DNA of 64,000 nt from Pseudomonas nitroreducens NBRC 12694 (GTDB lineage: Bacteria > Pseudomonadota > Gammaproteobacteria > Pseudomonadales > Pseudomonadaceae), in NCBI RefSeq assembly GCF_002091755.1, contig NZ_BDAI01000005.1, forward strand, positions 310,001-374,000, read 5' to 3'. This document shows, one piece after another, positions 7,938-17,077 of the stretch. Both the position numbers and the translations under genes were made by a program. Each line of letters opens with the position of its first letter. Position 1 is the stretch's first letter. Under the pieces are notes generated by a model. The model worked only from the letters and a program-made list of their open reading frames with translations. It did not search any database and was not told where the DNA came from.

Positions 7938-8690
7938 TCAGGCGCCAGCCTTGATCTGGCGCTGGCGGACGATCTCGAACAGGCACACACCGGTAGCCAC
8001 CGAGACATTCAGGCTGCTCACGCTGCCCTGCATCGGCAACTTGGCCAGGTAGTCGCAGTGCTCGCGGGTCAGGCGGCGCATGCCCTTGCCCTCGGCGCCC
8101 ATCACCAGCACGGTCGGCCCGGTGAGATCGAGTTCGTAGAGCATCTGGGTCGCCTCACCGGCAGTGCCGACGATCCACAGCCCGCGCTGCTGAAGCTTCT
8201 CCAGGGTGCGCGCGAGATTGGTCACGGCGACCAGCGGGATCACCTCGGCGGCGCCGCAGGCGACTTTACGCACGGTGGCGTTGAGGGTCGCAGACTTGTC
8301 CTTAGGCACAATCACCGCCAGCGCGCCCGCCGCATCGGCGGTGCGCAGGCAGGCGCCGAGGTTGTGCGGATCGGTCACGCCGTCCAGTGCCAGCAGCAGT
8401 GCGGGACCGGTGGAGCGCTCCAGCAGCTCCTCCAGCATGTTTTCGCCCCACACCTGACTCGGGCTGACCTCGGCGACCACTCCCTGGTGAACGCCCTCGG
8501 CCCACTCGTCCAGCTCCTTGCGGTCGCGCGTACCCACCGGCACGCGCACCTGGCCGGCCAGCTCGACCAGCGTTTGGACGCGCGGATCATGCCGACCTTC
8601 GGCCAACCACAGTTGCTTGACCCGCTTCGGGTGATGGCGCAGCAACGCTTCTACGGCATGGACCCCGTAGACCTTTTCCCACTGACTCAT
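7938..8690 (-). CDS. rlmB: 23S rRNA 2'-O-methyltransferase (Gm2251)
   Basis: A SpoU/TrmH-family knotted methyltransferase, 250 residues. The N-terminal substrate-binding domain begins KVYGVHAVEALL. The SAM-binding trefoil-knot motifs are NLGACLRTADAAGA, VMGAEGKGMRRLT and SLNVSVATGVCLFE. It modifies G2251 in the peptidyl-transferase loop of 23S rRNA. Its ATG overlaps the rnr stop by four bases (ATGA), implying translational coupling. Confidence 0.96.
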   Translation of the reverse strand: MSQWEKVYGVHAVEALLRHHPKRVKQLWLAEGRHDPRVQTLVELAGQVRVPVGTRDRKELDEWAEGVHQGVVAEVSPSQVWGENMLEELLERSTGPALLLALDGVTDPHNLGACLRTADAAGALAVIVPKDKSATLNATVRKVACGAAEVIPLVAVTNLARTLEKLQQRGLWIVGTAGEATQMLYELDLTGPTVLVMGAEGKGMRRLTREHCDYLAKLPMQGSVSSLNVSVATGVCLFEIVRQRQIKAGA

Positions 8691-11428
8691 TTCTTCGCCT
8701 TACCCTTGCCTGCCGGAGCGCCGGTCGATGCACCCGCCTTGGGCTGCGACGCCCCCTTGCGGTGCTTGGTTGACTTGCCGGACCGGGCCTTCTGCTTCGA
8801 CGGATTGCGCGGCTTGCCAGCGGCGGACGCAGACTTGCCCTTGCCGGTCGCCGGCTTGTTACCGCCGACCTTGGCCTCTTCGAGCAGCGCTTTCTTCACT
8901 TCGCGGCTCTTGCGCACATCGGTATTGCCGAGCATCTCCTCGGCCTTGGCGAGCATATCCGGCGCCACCGACGGCAGCGCCTGGACCACGCCAACCTTGC
9001 GCTTGCGCGGCTGGTGCGACGGCACCACGGCCACGTCGGGAGCGAAGAACGGATCATCCGCCACCTGGGCGCGGGCCTTGGCCGACTTCTCCTTGGCAAC
9101 TGCGCCCTTGGGCGCCTTGCCCTTGGCCACTTTGCCCTTGGCAACCGGCTCGGCCTTCTCGCCACGCTTCTTGCGGCCAATCGGCGCACTGAGCACGTTG
9201 TCGGAGAGCTCGAAATCGATCTTGCGCTCATCCAGGTCGACGCGCGCCACGACCACTTCCACGGCGTCACCCAGGCGGAAGCTGCGGCCAGTACGTTCGC
9301 CCGCGAGGCGGTGATGCACGGCATCGAAGTGGTAGTAGTCGCCCGGCAGCGCGGTGACGTGGACCAGGCCTTCGACGTAGATGTCAGTCAGTTCAACGAA
9401 GATGCCGAAGCCGGTCACTGCGGTGATCACGCCGGGGAAGGTCTCGCCCACGCGCTCGCGCATGAACTCGCACTTCAGCCAGTTGGTGACGTCGCGGGTC
9501 GCCTCGTCAGCGCGGCGCTCGGTCATCGAGCACTGCTCACCCAGCTGGGCAAGACGCGCCTCGTCGTACGGATAGATTCGCGCCTTGGGCATGCTGGCCG
9601 CGCCGACGCGCTGCACATGCTCGGAAGCCGCCTTGGAGCGGATCAGGCCACGGATGGCACGATGGGTCAGCAGGTCCGGGTAGCGACGGATCGGCGAGGT
9701 GAAGTGGGTATAGGCCTCGTAGTTCAGGCCGAAGTGGCCGGCATTCTCCGGGCTGTACACCGCCTGGCTCAGCGAACGCAGCATCACGGTCTGGATCAGC
9801 TGCAGGTCCGGGCGACCCTGAATGGACTCCAGCAGCTTCTGGTAGTCCGCCGGGGTCGGATCGCCCTTGCCCCGGTACAGCGTCAGCCCCAGCTCGCCGA
9901 GGAACTGGCGCAGGTTGTTCAGCTTCTCCTGCGGCGGGCCGTCGTGGACGCGGTACAGCGCCGGAATCGCGTGCTTCTCGAGGAATTTGGCGGTGGCGAC
10001 GTTGGCCGCCAGCATGCATTCCTCGATCAGCTTGTGTGCGTCGTTGCGCTGGGTCGGACGAATCTCTGAGATCTTGCGGTCCGCACCGAAGACGATGCGG
10101 GTTTCCTGAGTCTCGAAATCGATGGCTCCACGCACATGGCGCGCACCGACCAGGACCTTGTACAGGTCATAAAGCGTGTTGAGGTGCGGCACCACCGCCG
10201 GCAGTTGTTCCTTCAGGCGCTGGCCTTCGGGGCTGTCCGGGGTTTCCAGGTACTGACTAACCTTGGTGTAGGTCAGGCGCGCGTGGGAATGAATGACCGC
10301 CTCGTAGAACTGGTAGTCGGTCATCTTGCCGGCCTTGGAGAGATTCATCTCGCAGACCATGGCCAGGCGATCGACCAGCGGATTCAGGGAGCACAGGCCG
10401 TTGGAGAGAATCTCCGGCAGCATCGGAATCACGCGTTCGGGGAAGTACACCGAGTTGCCGCGCTTGGCCGCCTCTTCATCCAGGGCGGAACCGACCTTCA
10501 CATAATGAGAGACGTCGGCGATGGCGACGAACAGCTTCCAGCCACCACCTTTGCGCTTTTCGGCGTAGACCGCGTCGTCGAAGTCGCGGGCGTCCTCGCC
10601 ATCGATGGTGACGAAAGGCAGGGCGCGCAGGTCGACGCGCTTCTCTTTATCCTTCTCCAGCACTTCAGGCTTGAGTTTGGCCGCTTCCTTCTCCACTGCC
10701 TCGGGCCAGGTGTGGGGAATGTCGTAGCTGCGCAGCGCGACTTCGATCTCCATGCCCGGCGCCATGTAGTCGCCGAGCACTTCCACCACTTCACCCTGGG
10801 CCTGGCGATGTACGCTCGGCCAGACGTCGATGCGCACCTGGACGAATTGATTGTGCTTGGCCTTGCCGGCCTTGCCCGGCGGGATCAGCACTTCCTGCTG
10901 GATCTTCGGGTTGTCGGCCACCACCGTGCCGATGCCGCTTTCATCGAAATAGCGGCCGACGATGGTCTCGTGGGCGCGTTCGACCACCTCCACCACGGCG
11001 CCTTCACGGCGGCCGCGGCGATCGAAGCCCGACACACGCGCCAAGGCGCGGTCACCGTCGAACACCAGGCGCATCTGCGTCGGGCTGAGGAACAGGTCGT
11101 CGCTGCCGTCATCGGGGATGAGGAAGCCGAAGCCGTCGCGGTGGCCGGCGATGCGGCCGAGGATCAGGTCGAGCTTGTCCACCGGCGCATAGGCGCCACG
11201 GCGGGTATAGATGAGCTGGCCGTCGCGCTCCATGGCGCGCAGTCGGCGGCGCAGCGCTTCTTCCGGCTCTTCGCCGGAGAGGCCAAGTTCATCCAGCAAC
11301 TGGGCCCGCGTCGCGGGAGCGCCGCGCTCGGCGAGGTGCGCCAGGATGAGTTCACGGCTGGGGATGGGGTTGTCGTATTTTTCCGCCTCGCGGGCGGCCT
11401 CGGGATCGAGGTTTTGCCAATCGGCCAT
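8687..11428 (-). CDS. rnr: Ribonuclease R (3'-5' exoribonuclease)
   Basis: Degrades structured RNA processively. 913 residues in the usual order: an N-terminal winged-helix domain, two cold-shock domains, the RNB catalytic domain with DGEDARDFDDAVYAE (about residues 276-290, the metal-binding aspartates), an S1 domain (about 640-720), and a long Lys/Ala/Gly-rich tail. The basic tail fits RNase R and not RNase II. It heads an operon with rlmB. An AT-rich stretch just upstream on the minus strand (CCTATATATAAGG, 11438-11450) could hold its -10, but no matching -35 is obvious. Confidence 0.96.
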   Translation of the reverse strand: MADWQNLDPEAAREAEKYDNPIPSRELILAHLAERGAPATRAQLLDELGLSGEEPEEALRRRLRAMERDGQLIYTRRGAYAPVDKLDLILGRIAGHRDGFGFLIPDDGSDDLFLSPTQMRLVFDGDRALARVSGFDRRGRREGAVVEVVERAHETIVGRYFDESGIGTVVADNPKIQQEVLIPPGKAGKAKHNQFVQVRIDVWPSVHRQAQGEVVEVLGDYMAPGMEIEVALRSYDIPHTWPEAVEKEAAKLKPEVLEKDKEKRVDLRALPFVTIDGEDARDFDDAVYAEKRKGGGWKLFVAIADVSHYVKVGSALDEEAAKRGNSVYFPERVIPMLPEILSNGLCSLNPLVDRLAMVCEMNLSKAGKMTDYQFYEAVIHSHARLTYTKVSQYLETPDSPEGQRLKEQLPAVVPHLNTLYDLYKVLVGARHVRGAIDFETQETRIVFGADRKISEIRPTQRNDAHKLIEECMLAANVATAKFLEKHAIPALYRVHDGPPQEKLNNLRQFLGELGLTLYRGKGDPTPADYQKLLESIQGRPDLQLIQTVMLRSLSQAVYSPENAGHFGLNYEAYTHFTSPIRRYPDLLTHRAIRGLIRSKAASEHVQRVGAASMPKARIYPYDEARLAQLGEQCSMTERRADEATRDVTNWLKCEFMRERVGETFPGVITAVTGFGIFVELTDIYVEGLVHVTALPGDYYHFDAVHHRLAGERTGRSFRLGDAVEVVVARVDLDERKIDFELSDNVLSAPIGRKKRGEKAEPVAKGKVAKGKAPKGAVAKEKSAKARAQVADDPFFAPDVAVVPSHQPRKRKVGVVQALPSVAPDMLAKAEEMLGNTDVRKSREVKKALLEEAKVGGNKPATGKGKSASAAGKPRNPSKQKARSGKSTKHRKGASQPKAGASTGAPAGKGKAKK

Positions 11429-11541
11429 TAAAGTGCGGTCACCTTATATATAGGGGTATGGATCGCCATGTGCTTATTGAAGCGCGAAATCCGCTCGTCG
11501 GTCAGCTTCGGGCAAGAATAAATTTTTTATCGCATCAGGGG

Positions 11542-11570
11542 TTTACAAGCGAAAACGCTCTCCGTATAGT
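11542..11570 (+). promoter_or_regulatory. Strong sigma70 promoter for the tRNA-Leu genes
   Basis: TTTACA (11542-11547), an exact 17-bp spacer, then TATAGT (11565-11570), followed by a GC-rich discriminator (TCGCGCCC) typical of stringently controlled stable-RNA promoters. It lies about 60 bases before the first tRNA. Confidence 0.75.
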
Positions 11571-11633
11571 TCGCGCCCACAGCGTCAGACAGACGTTGTA
11601 ACACGGAAACGATGAGTAATCATCGACTCCAGT

Positions 11634-11720
11634 GCCCAGGTGGCGGAATTGGTAGACGCACTAGGTTCAGGTCCTAGCGGTGGCAACACCGTGGAAGTTC
11701 GAGTCTTCTCCTGGGCACCA
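11634..11720 (+). tRNA. tRNA-Leu (anticodon CAG), copy 1
   Basis: 87 bases with CCA encoded. The acceptor stem GCCCAGG pairs with CCTGGGC. The anticodon loop TTCAGGT is closed by CTAGG/CCTAG and gives anticodon CAG, which reads the abundant CUG codon. The long variable arm (GGTGGCAACACC) marks a type II leucine tRNA. A small hairpin CGATGA-gtaa-TCATCG lies just upstream (11610-11625). Confidence 0.97.
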
Positions 11721-11799
11721 CTTATTCAAGGATAAAGTCAGTCATTTACGGGCTTTGTCAGGCGGGTTCGGAACCCTGAAACCGAACGATAGACCGCTG

Positions 11800-11866
11800 G
11801 ATGCAACCAAGGGTTGCATCACCGCAAGACGATGAGCGATCATCGCACCCCATGCTGAAAAGCATG
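11800..11866 (+). other. Three hairpins in the spacer between the tRNA-Leu copies
   Basis: In order: GATGCAACC-aag-GGTTGCATC (11800-11820), CGATGA-gcga-TCATCG (11830-11845) and CATGCT-gaaa-AGCATG (11851-11866), the last with a GNRA tetraloop and ending on the first base of the second tRNA. The middle hairpin repeats the one before the first tRNA. They probably serve processing of a dicistronic tRNA precursor. Confidence 0.5.
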
Positions 11867-11952
11867 CCCAGGTGGCGGAATTGGTAGACGCACTAGGTTC
11901 AGGTCCTAGCGGTGGCAACACCGTGGAAGTTCGAGTCTTCTCCTGGGCACCA
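11866..11952 (+). tRNA. tRNA-Leu (anticodon CAG), copy 2
   Basis: Identical base for base to copy 1 over 87 positions, including the encoded CCA. The two lie 145 bases apart on one strand with a terminator only after the second, so they are probably cotranscribed. The hairpin upstream is also duplicated, which suggests the copy arose by tandem duplication. Confidence 0.97.
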
Positions 11953-11962
11953 TCTTCAAACG

Positions 11963-11989
11963 AAAAAGCCGAGCACTGCTCGGCTTTTT
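11963..11989 (+). terminator. Rho-independent terminator after the tRNA-Leu pair
   Basis: Stem GCCGAGC (11968-11974) with GCTCGGC (11978-11984), a 3-base loop, then TTTTT. The A-run on the left makes it potentially bidirectional. Confidence 0.9.
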
Positions 11990-12128
11990 CGTTTTCGGCT
12001 TTCCGCCTCGCCAAGAATTCAAACCAGGCGCAGGAGCGAGCTCTGCCGGCGATATCAGCCCCGCGCCCAGCCCGATCCCATCGCGGACAGCGCTCGCCTC
12101 CACACAAACACCGTGGCCGTGCGCACCT

Positions 12129-14063
12129 TCACGCCTTGAACTGCCCCAGGCTGGCGCGCAACTGACCGGCCAACCCATCGAGCACTCGCCCACTGCTGGC
12201 CGTCGCACTCACCGCTTCCGCGGCTCGACTTGCCTCGGCATGGATCACCTCGACCCGGCCGCGCACCGCCGCAGCACCAACCGCCTGCTGCTGCGCCGAA
12301 TGGGTCGCCGCCTCGATGGCCCCGTGCACTTCCTCCACCGCACTCTGCACTTCACGCTGCAGCCGCTCGCTATCCTGCAACGCGGCCAACCCCTGAACAG
12401 CCTGCTCACGAGCCTGCCCGATAGCCGAGACTGCCTCCCGTGCACCCTGCTGCAACGCACCGATATGCGACTGGATATCGCCCGTGGACTGCTGGGTCTT
12501 GCTCGCCAGCGCTCGCACCTCGTCCGCCACCACGGCGAAACCGCGCCCACTTTCACCCGCGCGGGCCGCTTCTATGGCGGCGTTCAGTGCCAGCAGGTTG
12601 GTCTGTTCGGCGATGCCATGGATCACCGAGAGCACCACTTCGATCTGCTCGCTCTGCCGCGCCAGGCGCTCGATCACGCCGGCGCCGCTCTGCACACGGG
12701 ACTCCAGGGTTTCGATCAGGCCACCGACCTTGCGGGCAATGGCTGCATTGTCCTGCGCCGCCTTGCGGATCTCTCCGACCCGAGCCAAGGCCGCCTCCAT
12801 GGAGCGGCTCTCTATTTCCGCTTCCGCCGCCATCCCGGAAAGCGCCTCCAGGCTGCCGGCGACTTCATTGCGCTGCCGGTCCGTTGCCGCCTCGGCACTG
12901 GCACTGCGAGTGGCCAGCGCGGCAATTTCACTGCCGGTCTGCTGAGCAACCTGCCCGGCCTCCCGCACGATGGGCTGAAGCTTGTCGACGAAGCGATTCA
13001 CCGCTGTCGCCATCTCGCCCAGCTCATCACGACTATCCAGGCGCACCCGGCGGGTCAGGTCACCCTCACCCGCCGCCAGGTCATTCAAGGCATTGATCAG
13101 CAGGCGCAGACGATTCACCACGCGATGACCGAGCACGACTGCCAGGCACAACAGCACACCAAGACCCACCAGCACCAAGCCCATACCGATGCGCCAACGC
13201 AGGGTACTCGCGGCCTCCTCGATGGAAGTCTTCGCGCCCAGGCTCATGCCGTCTGCCGCCTGTTTCGCCGACTGCAGACGCGCAGTCAGCGCCCTGGCGC
13301 TGTCGGCAGCTGCGCCGGCAAGGCTGCCCCCCACCAACTGATCACCACTGGCGACCAGGGCAGAGAAGCGCTGATCCAGCGCGGCGATCCGCTTCTCGAT
13401 CGCATCGGTGGAAACACCCAGGCGCACTTTGCCGATTTCCACGCCATTCGGGCTGATCGGCGCTTCAACGAGAAACACCGAGCTGTCGTGGCTCGCGGCC
13501 TCCAGTACTTTGTCCAGCGCCCGCTCACCCTTGCCTTTTTCCAGCAGCGCCTTGACCCGCTCATCCTCGCGATTGAGGTAACGGGTGAGGTGCTGGCCCT
13601 GCGGATCGTCGTAGACCACGAAGAGCACATTGGGATTGGCCTGAGCGCGCCGAGCGTAATCGGAGAGCAGCGGCACGTCGTTATCCCACATGGCCTTGGG
13701 CGCCACGGCAGCCAACAACTGCGCCAATTCGGTGGCGGATTGGCGCAGGCTCTGCTCCAGGCTCTGGCGCAACTCGCCCTGCTCTTCTTCCAGCCGCGCG
13801 GAGAGCGCCGAGCCCAGGCGCTCGCGGGTACGCGCGGAAAGATCATTCAAACCGGAGGTCACTTCGCGACCGGCCTGCTCCAGCTCACCAGCCAGGCGTT
13901 GCGATTCGTTACCCAGGTGATCCCCCAGATTGCTGACCAGGCCATCGACGGTGCTGCGAGTGAGCCACAGGGCAATCGCCAGTTGCACCAGCAGTGCGAT
14001 GCCCAAGGCAATGAATGCGGGGCGCAGCAAGCGGCTGCGCAGAAGCGACAGGACGGCGGACAC
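12129..14063 (-). CDS. Methyl-accepting chemotaxis protein
   Basis: A 644-residue transmembrane chemoreceptor. TM1 is at about residues 14-36. The periplasmic part (37-285) has two long helices around an alpha/beta region (VLFVVYDDPQGQHLTRYL, SVFLVEAPISPNGVEIGKVRLG) that looks like a single-Cache-type fold. TM2 is at about 290-312, then HAMP (DSRDELGEMATAVNRFVDKL) and a coiled-coil signalling domain whose hairpin tip is IAEQTNLLALNAAIEAARAG. There is no CheR-binding pentapeptide at the C-terminus (ends LGQFKA). Ligand unknown. It is a single gene between the tRNA-Leu pair and purA. Confidence 0.94.
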   Translation of the reverse strand: MSAVLSLLRSRLLRPAFIALGIALLVQLAIALWLTRSTVDGLVSNLGDHLGNESQRLAGELEQAGREVTSGLNDLSARTRERLGSALSARLEEEQGELRQSLEQSLRQSATELAQLLAAVAPKAMWDNDVPLLSDYARRAQANPNVLFVVYDDPQGQHLTRYLNREDERVKALLEKGKGERALDKVLEAASHDSSVFLVEAPISPNGVEIGKVRLGVSTDAIEKRIAALDQRFSALVASGDQLVGGSLAGAAADSARALTARLQSAKQAADGMSLGAKTSIEEAASTLRWRIGMGLVLVGLGVLLCLAVVLGHRVVNRLRLLINALNDLAAGEGDLTRRVRLDSRDELGEMATAVNRFVDKLQPIVREAGQVAQQTGSEIAALATRSASAEAATDRQRNEVAGSLEALSGMAAEAEIESRSMEAALARVGEIRKAAQDNAAIARKVGGLIETLESRVQSGAGVIERLARQSEQIEVVLSVIHGIAEQTNLLALNAAIEAARAGESGRGFAVVADEVRALASKTQQSTGDIQSHIGALQQGAREAVSAIGQAREQAVQGLAALQDSERLQREVQSAVEEVHGAIEAATHSAQQQAVGAAAVRGRVEVIHAEASRAAEAVSATASSGRVLDGLAGQLRASLGQFKA

Positions 14064-14171
14064 GGCAGGCTTCCTCCGGGAGGCAACGGAACTCTGGCGC
14101 AGATGGCGCGCCGATCCATTTCACCAGCAAAGCCCGTGCCGGGCAGCAAAACACGGAGGGCAGAAACGACA

Positions 14172-14193
14172 ACGGGCCGCATGAGCGGCCCGT
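14172..14193 (-). terminator. Probable terminator after purA
   Basis: A 9-bp perfect stem (14172-14180 with 14185-14193; arm ACGGGCCGC) with a 4-base loop, 18 bases after the purA stop. The following minus-strand bases TGTCGTTTC are only partly T-rich. Confidence 0.6.
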
Positions 14194-14211
14194 CGCGGTA
14201 CAGCGTGTGGA

Positions 14212-15507
14212 TCAGCCGAACGGATGACGCAGGACGATGGTCTCGGCGCGGTCCGGGCCGGTGGAGATGATGTCGATGGGCGCGCCAACCAGCTCCTCGA
14301 TGCGCTTGATGTACGCGCGCGCATTGGCCGGCAGGCCTTCCAGGCTCTGTACGCCGACGGTCGACTCGCTCCAGCCCGGCAGGTCTTCGTAGACCGGCTG
14401 CAGGCCGATGTAGCTGTCGGCATCGGTCGGCGCATCGGTCAGCAGTTCGCCGGCGGCATTCTGGTAGCCGGTGCAGATGCGCACGGTTTCCAGGCCGTCG
14501 AGGACGTCCAGCTTGGTCAGGCACAGGCCGGACAGGCTGTTGATCTCGATGGCGCGACGCAGGATGACGGCATCGAACCAGCCGCAACGACGGGCACGCC
14601 CGGTGGTGGCGCCGAACTCGTGACCGACCTTGGCCAGGCGGGCGCCGACTTCATCGAACAGCTCGGTCGGGAACGGGCCGGAACCCACGCGAGTGGTGTA
14701 GGCCTTGGTGATCCCCAGGATGTAATCCAGGAACAGCGGACCAAAGCCCGAACCGGTGGCGGTGCCGCCGGCCGTGGTGTTGGAGCTGGTGACGAACGGA
14801 TAGGTACCGTGGTCGATGTCCAGCAGCGAACCCTGGGCGCCTTCGAACATGATGTTCTCATCGGCACGGCGCAGGTCGTGCAGGGTCGAGGTCACGTCGG
14901 CCATCAGCGGACGCAGCTCTTCGGCGTAGGCCATGCACTCGTCCAGAGTCTTCTGGAAGTCGACGGCCGGTTCCTTGTAATAGTTCTGCAGGACGAAGTT
15001 GTGGTAGTCCAGCAGCTCGCCCAGCTTGGCAGCGAAGCGCTCGCGGTGGAACAGATCGCCCACGCGCAGACCACGACGGGCCACTTTGTCTTCGTACGCC
15101 GGGCCGATGCCGCGACCGGTGGTGCCGATCTTGGCGTCGCCACGGGCCTTCTCGCGGGCCTGGTCCAGGGCCACGTGGAAGGACAGGATCAGCGGGCAGG
15201 ACGGGCTGATGCGCAGGCGCTCGCGCACCGGTACGCCCTTCTCTTCCAGCTTGGCAATCTCGCGCATCAGCGCATCGGGCGCCAGCACCACGCCGTTGCC
15301 GATCAGGCACTGCACGCCTTCGCGCAGGATGCCCGACGGAATCAGGTGCAGCACGGTCTTCTCGCCAGCGACCACCAGGGTATGACCGGCATTGTGGCCG
15401 CCCTGGTAACGCACCACGGCAGCAGCCTGGTCGGTCAGCAGGTCGACGATCTTGCCTTTGCCCTCATCACCCCACTGGGTGCCCAGGACTACGACATTCT
15501 TACCCAT
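14212..15507 (-). CDS. purA: Adenylosuccinate synthetase
   Basis: Joins IMP and aspartate using GTP, the first committed step from IMP to AMP. 431 residues. The P-loop is GTQWGDEGKGKIVD at the N-terminus, and later motifs are GGHNAGHT, TGRGIGPAYEDK and GAQGSLLDIDHGTYPFVT. The reading frame stays open upstream into hisZ, but the family start MGKNVVVLG is the ATG at 15507. It follows hisZ with a 64-base gap on the same strand, as in other Pseudomonas. Confidence 0.98.
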   Translation of the reverse strand: MGKNVVVLGTQWGDEGKGKIVDLLTDQAAAVVRYQGGHNAGHTLVVAGEKTVLHLIPSGILREGVQCLIGNGVVLAPDALMREIAKLEEKGVPVRERLRISPSCPLILSFHVALDQAREKARGDAKIGTTGRGIGPAYEDKVARRGLRVGDLFHRERFAAKLGELLDYHNFVLQNYYKEPAVDFQKTLDECMAYAEELRPLMADVTSTLHDLRRADENIMFEGAQGSLLDIDHGTYPFVTSSNTTAGGTATGSGFGPLFLDYILGITKAYTTRVGSGPFPTELFDEVGARLAKVGHEFGATTGRARRCGWFDAVILRRAIEINSLSGLCLTKLDVLDGLETVRICTGYQNAAGELLTDAPTDADSYIGLQPVYEDLPGWSESTVGVQSLEGLPANARAYIKRIEELVGAPIDIISTGPDRAETIVLRHPFG

Positions 15508-15571
15508 AAACTTGTCCCCATCGTGGATGTTCGGTGCCGGCCGCGGCCGGCAGAAACTCGAGTGACGCGCC

Positions 15572-16750
15572 TCAGAGCGCGGCCACCTGCCAATTGCCAT
15601 CGCGAACCAGCAGTTGCCGGTCGCAGCCCGCTTCGGTAGCCGAAGCCGCATCCTGCCCGGGCAGCGCCTGCACCACGCGCACGCCCTGACGGCGCAGCTG
15701 CTGCACCGCCTGCCACAAGCCGGCGCCATCGGCCGGCGCCCAGACTCCGGTGCGCGGCTCGTCGAGCTGGGCGCGGCCGAGAGTGACCAGGGTCTTGAGG
15801 TCGGTGGAAAAACCGGTCGCCGGACGGGCACGGCCGAAATCAGCGCCGATGTCGTCGTAACGACCGCCCTGGGCGATGGACTCGCCAACCCCAGGCACGA
15901 ACGCGGCAAACACCACGCCCGTGTGATAGTGATAGCCACGCAACTCGCCGAGGTCGAAATAAAGCGGCAGCTGCGGGAAGCGCGCAGCCAGCGAGTCGGC
16001 GATGGCCGCGATGTCCGCCAGGGCGGCCTGCACCGGAGCCGGAGCCCCGGCAAGCACTTCACGCGCCTGGCTCAGCACCTCGCGGCCACCACACAGCTCA
16101 GCCAGCGCACGCAGCATGCCGGCGAGATCGCCCGGCAGGCCTTCGGTCAGCGCCGCGATTTCATCCACGGCCTTGCGCTGCAAGGCGTCGAACAGCAGTT
16201 GCTCGACTTCGCCGGACAGCCCGGCAGCCTGGGCCAGGCCACGGTAGATGCCAACATGACCGAGGTCCATGTGCACGTCCGGCACCTGGGCCATCTCGAG
16301 CATGTCGAGCAGCAGGCTGATGACTTCGACGTCACCCGCCGAGCCGGTATTGCCGTAAAGCTCGGCACCCAGCTGGATCGGGCTGCGCGAAGTCGCCAGC
16401 GCACGCGGGCGGGCATGCAGCACGCTGCCGGCGTAGCACAGGCGGTTCGGCCCTTCGCGACGCAGGCTGTGGGCGTCCATGCGTGCCACTTGCGGCGTGA
16501 TGTCCGCACGGAAGCCCATCAGACGGCCGGACGCCGGATCAGTGACCTTGAAGGTACGCAGGTCCAGATCCTGGCCGGCACCGGTCAGCAGGGATTCCAG
16601 GTATTCGATATGCGGGGTGACGACAAACTCGTAACCCCAGCGCTGGAACAGGTCCAGCACCTGACGGCGGGCTGCTTCAACGCGAGCCGCCTCCGGTGGC
16701 AGCACTTCTTCGATCCCATCTGGCAGCAGCCAGCGGTCTACCGTTGCCAT
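15572..16750 (-). CDS. hisZ: ATP phosphoribosyltransferase regulatory subunit HisZ
   Basis: A class II histidyl-tRNA-synthetase-like protein without tRNA ligase function that activates the short form of HisG in histidine synthesis. It begins MATVDRWLLPDGIEEVLP and has the HisRS-type motif 2 region (RMDAHSLRREGPNRLCYAGSV). 392 residues. The ATG at 16750 was chosen because GGAGAG lies just before it; a more upstream in-frame start would lack this. hisG is not in the window. The gene order DUF2065-hisZ-purA is usual in the genus. Confidence 0.95.
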   Translation of the reverse strand: MATVDRWLLPDGIEEVLPPEAARVEAARRQVLDLFQRWGYEFVVTPHIEYLESLLTGAGQDLDLRTFKVTDPASGRLMGFRADITPQVARMDAHSLRREGPNRLCYAGSVLHARPRALATSRSPIQLGAELYGNTGSAGDVEVISLLLDMLEMAQVPDVHMDLGHVGIYRGLAQAAGLSGEVEQLLFDALQRKAVDEIAALTEGLPGDLAGMLRALAELCGGREVLSQAREVLAGAPAPVQAALADIAAIADSLAARFPQLPLYFDLGELRGYHYHTGVVFAAFVPGVGESIAQGGRYDDIGADFGRARPATGFSTDLKTLVTLGRAQLDEPRTGVWAPADGAGLWQAVQQLRRQGVRVVQALPGQDAASATEAGCDRQLLVRDGNWQVAAL

Positions 16751-16784
16751 GTCGCCTCTCTCCTTTTTTAGGCCGGGCGGCACT

Positions 16785-16970
16785 TCAATGAATGCAGTAA
16801 AGAAGGACGGTGCCGAGCAGCATGCTGCCCAGCCCGATGAGTCTCAGACTGCGGTCGCCAAGGCGCCCGAGCCCGCTCACGGCGTCGCGCCAACCACGCG
16901 GGTACAGGAATGGAAGGATGCCTTCCAGCACCAGCAACAGACAGAACGCCTTGCCGAATTCCTGCCACAT
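16785..16970 (-). CDS. DUF2065 small inner-membrane protein
   Basis: 61 residues with two predicted membrane helices (about 5-23 and 42-60) around a short basic loop; it starts MWQEFGKAFCLLLVLEGILP. DUF2065 (YjeT-like) proteins sit between hflC and hisZ/purA in many gammaproteobacteria. Function unknown. The next gene, hisZ, starts 34 bases downstream, so they are cotranscribed, while a terminator separates it from hflC. Confidence 0.85.
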   Translation of the reverse strand: MWQEFGKAFCLLLVLEGILPFLYPRGWRDAVSGLGRLGDRSLRLIGLGSMLLGTVLLYCIH

Positions 16971-16998
16971 GGCTCTCGTACATCATTCTCGCGGACGC

Positions 16999-17021
16999 AA
17001 AAAAGCCGGGATTTCCCGGCT
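16999..17021 (-). terminator. Rho-independent terminator after hflC
   Basis: Stem AGCCGGG (17004-17010 with 17015-17021) and a 4-base loop, followed on the minus strand by a run of six T. It lies 56 bases after the hflC stop and only 28 bases before the DUF2065 start. Confidence 0.85.
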
Positions 17022-17077
17022 GACCCATGATAACACGATTTCTCCGACGGGCGCTGCCGCCCGCCGGAGACTTTGAC

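Noticed and set aside
11634..11952. Direct repeats of tRNA-Leu as attachment sites of an integrated element
   Set aside because: Both repeats are complete, identical tRNA genes only 145 bases apart, with no integrase or cargo between them.
12240..14270. 676-codon plus-strand frame opposite the chemoreceptor
   Set aside because: Antisense shadow; the minus strand has an exact MCP signalling domain. No family-like motifs in the plus-strand product.
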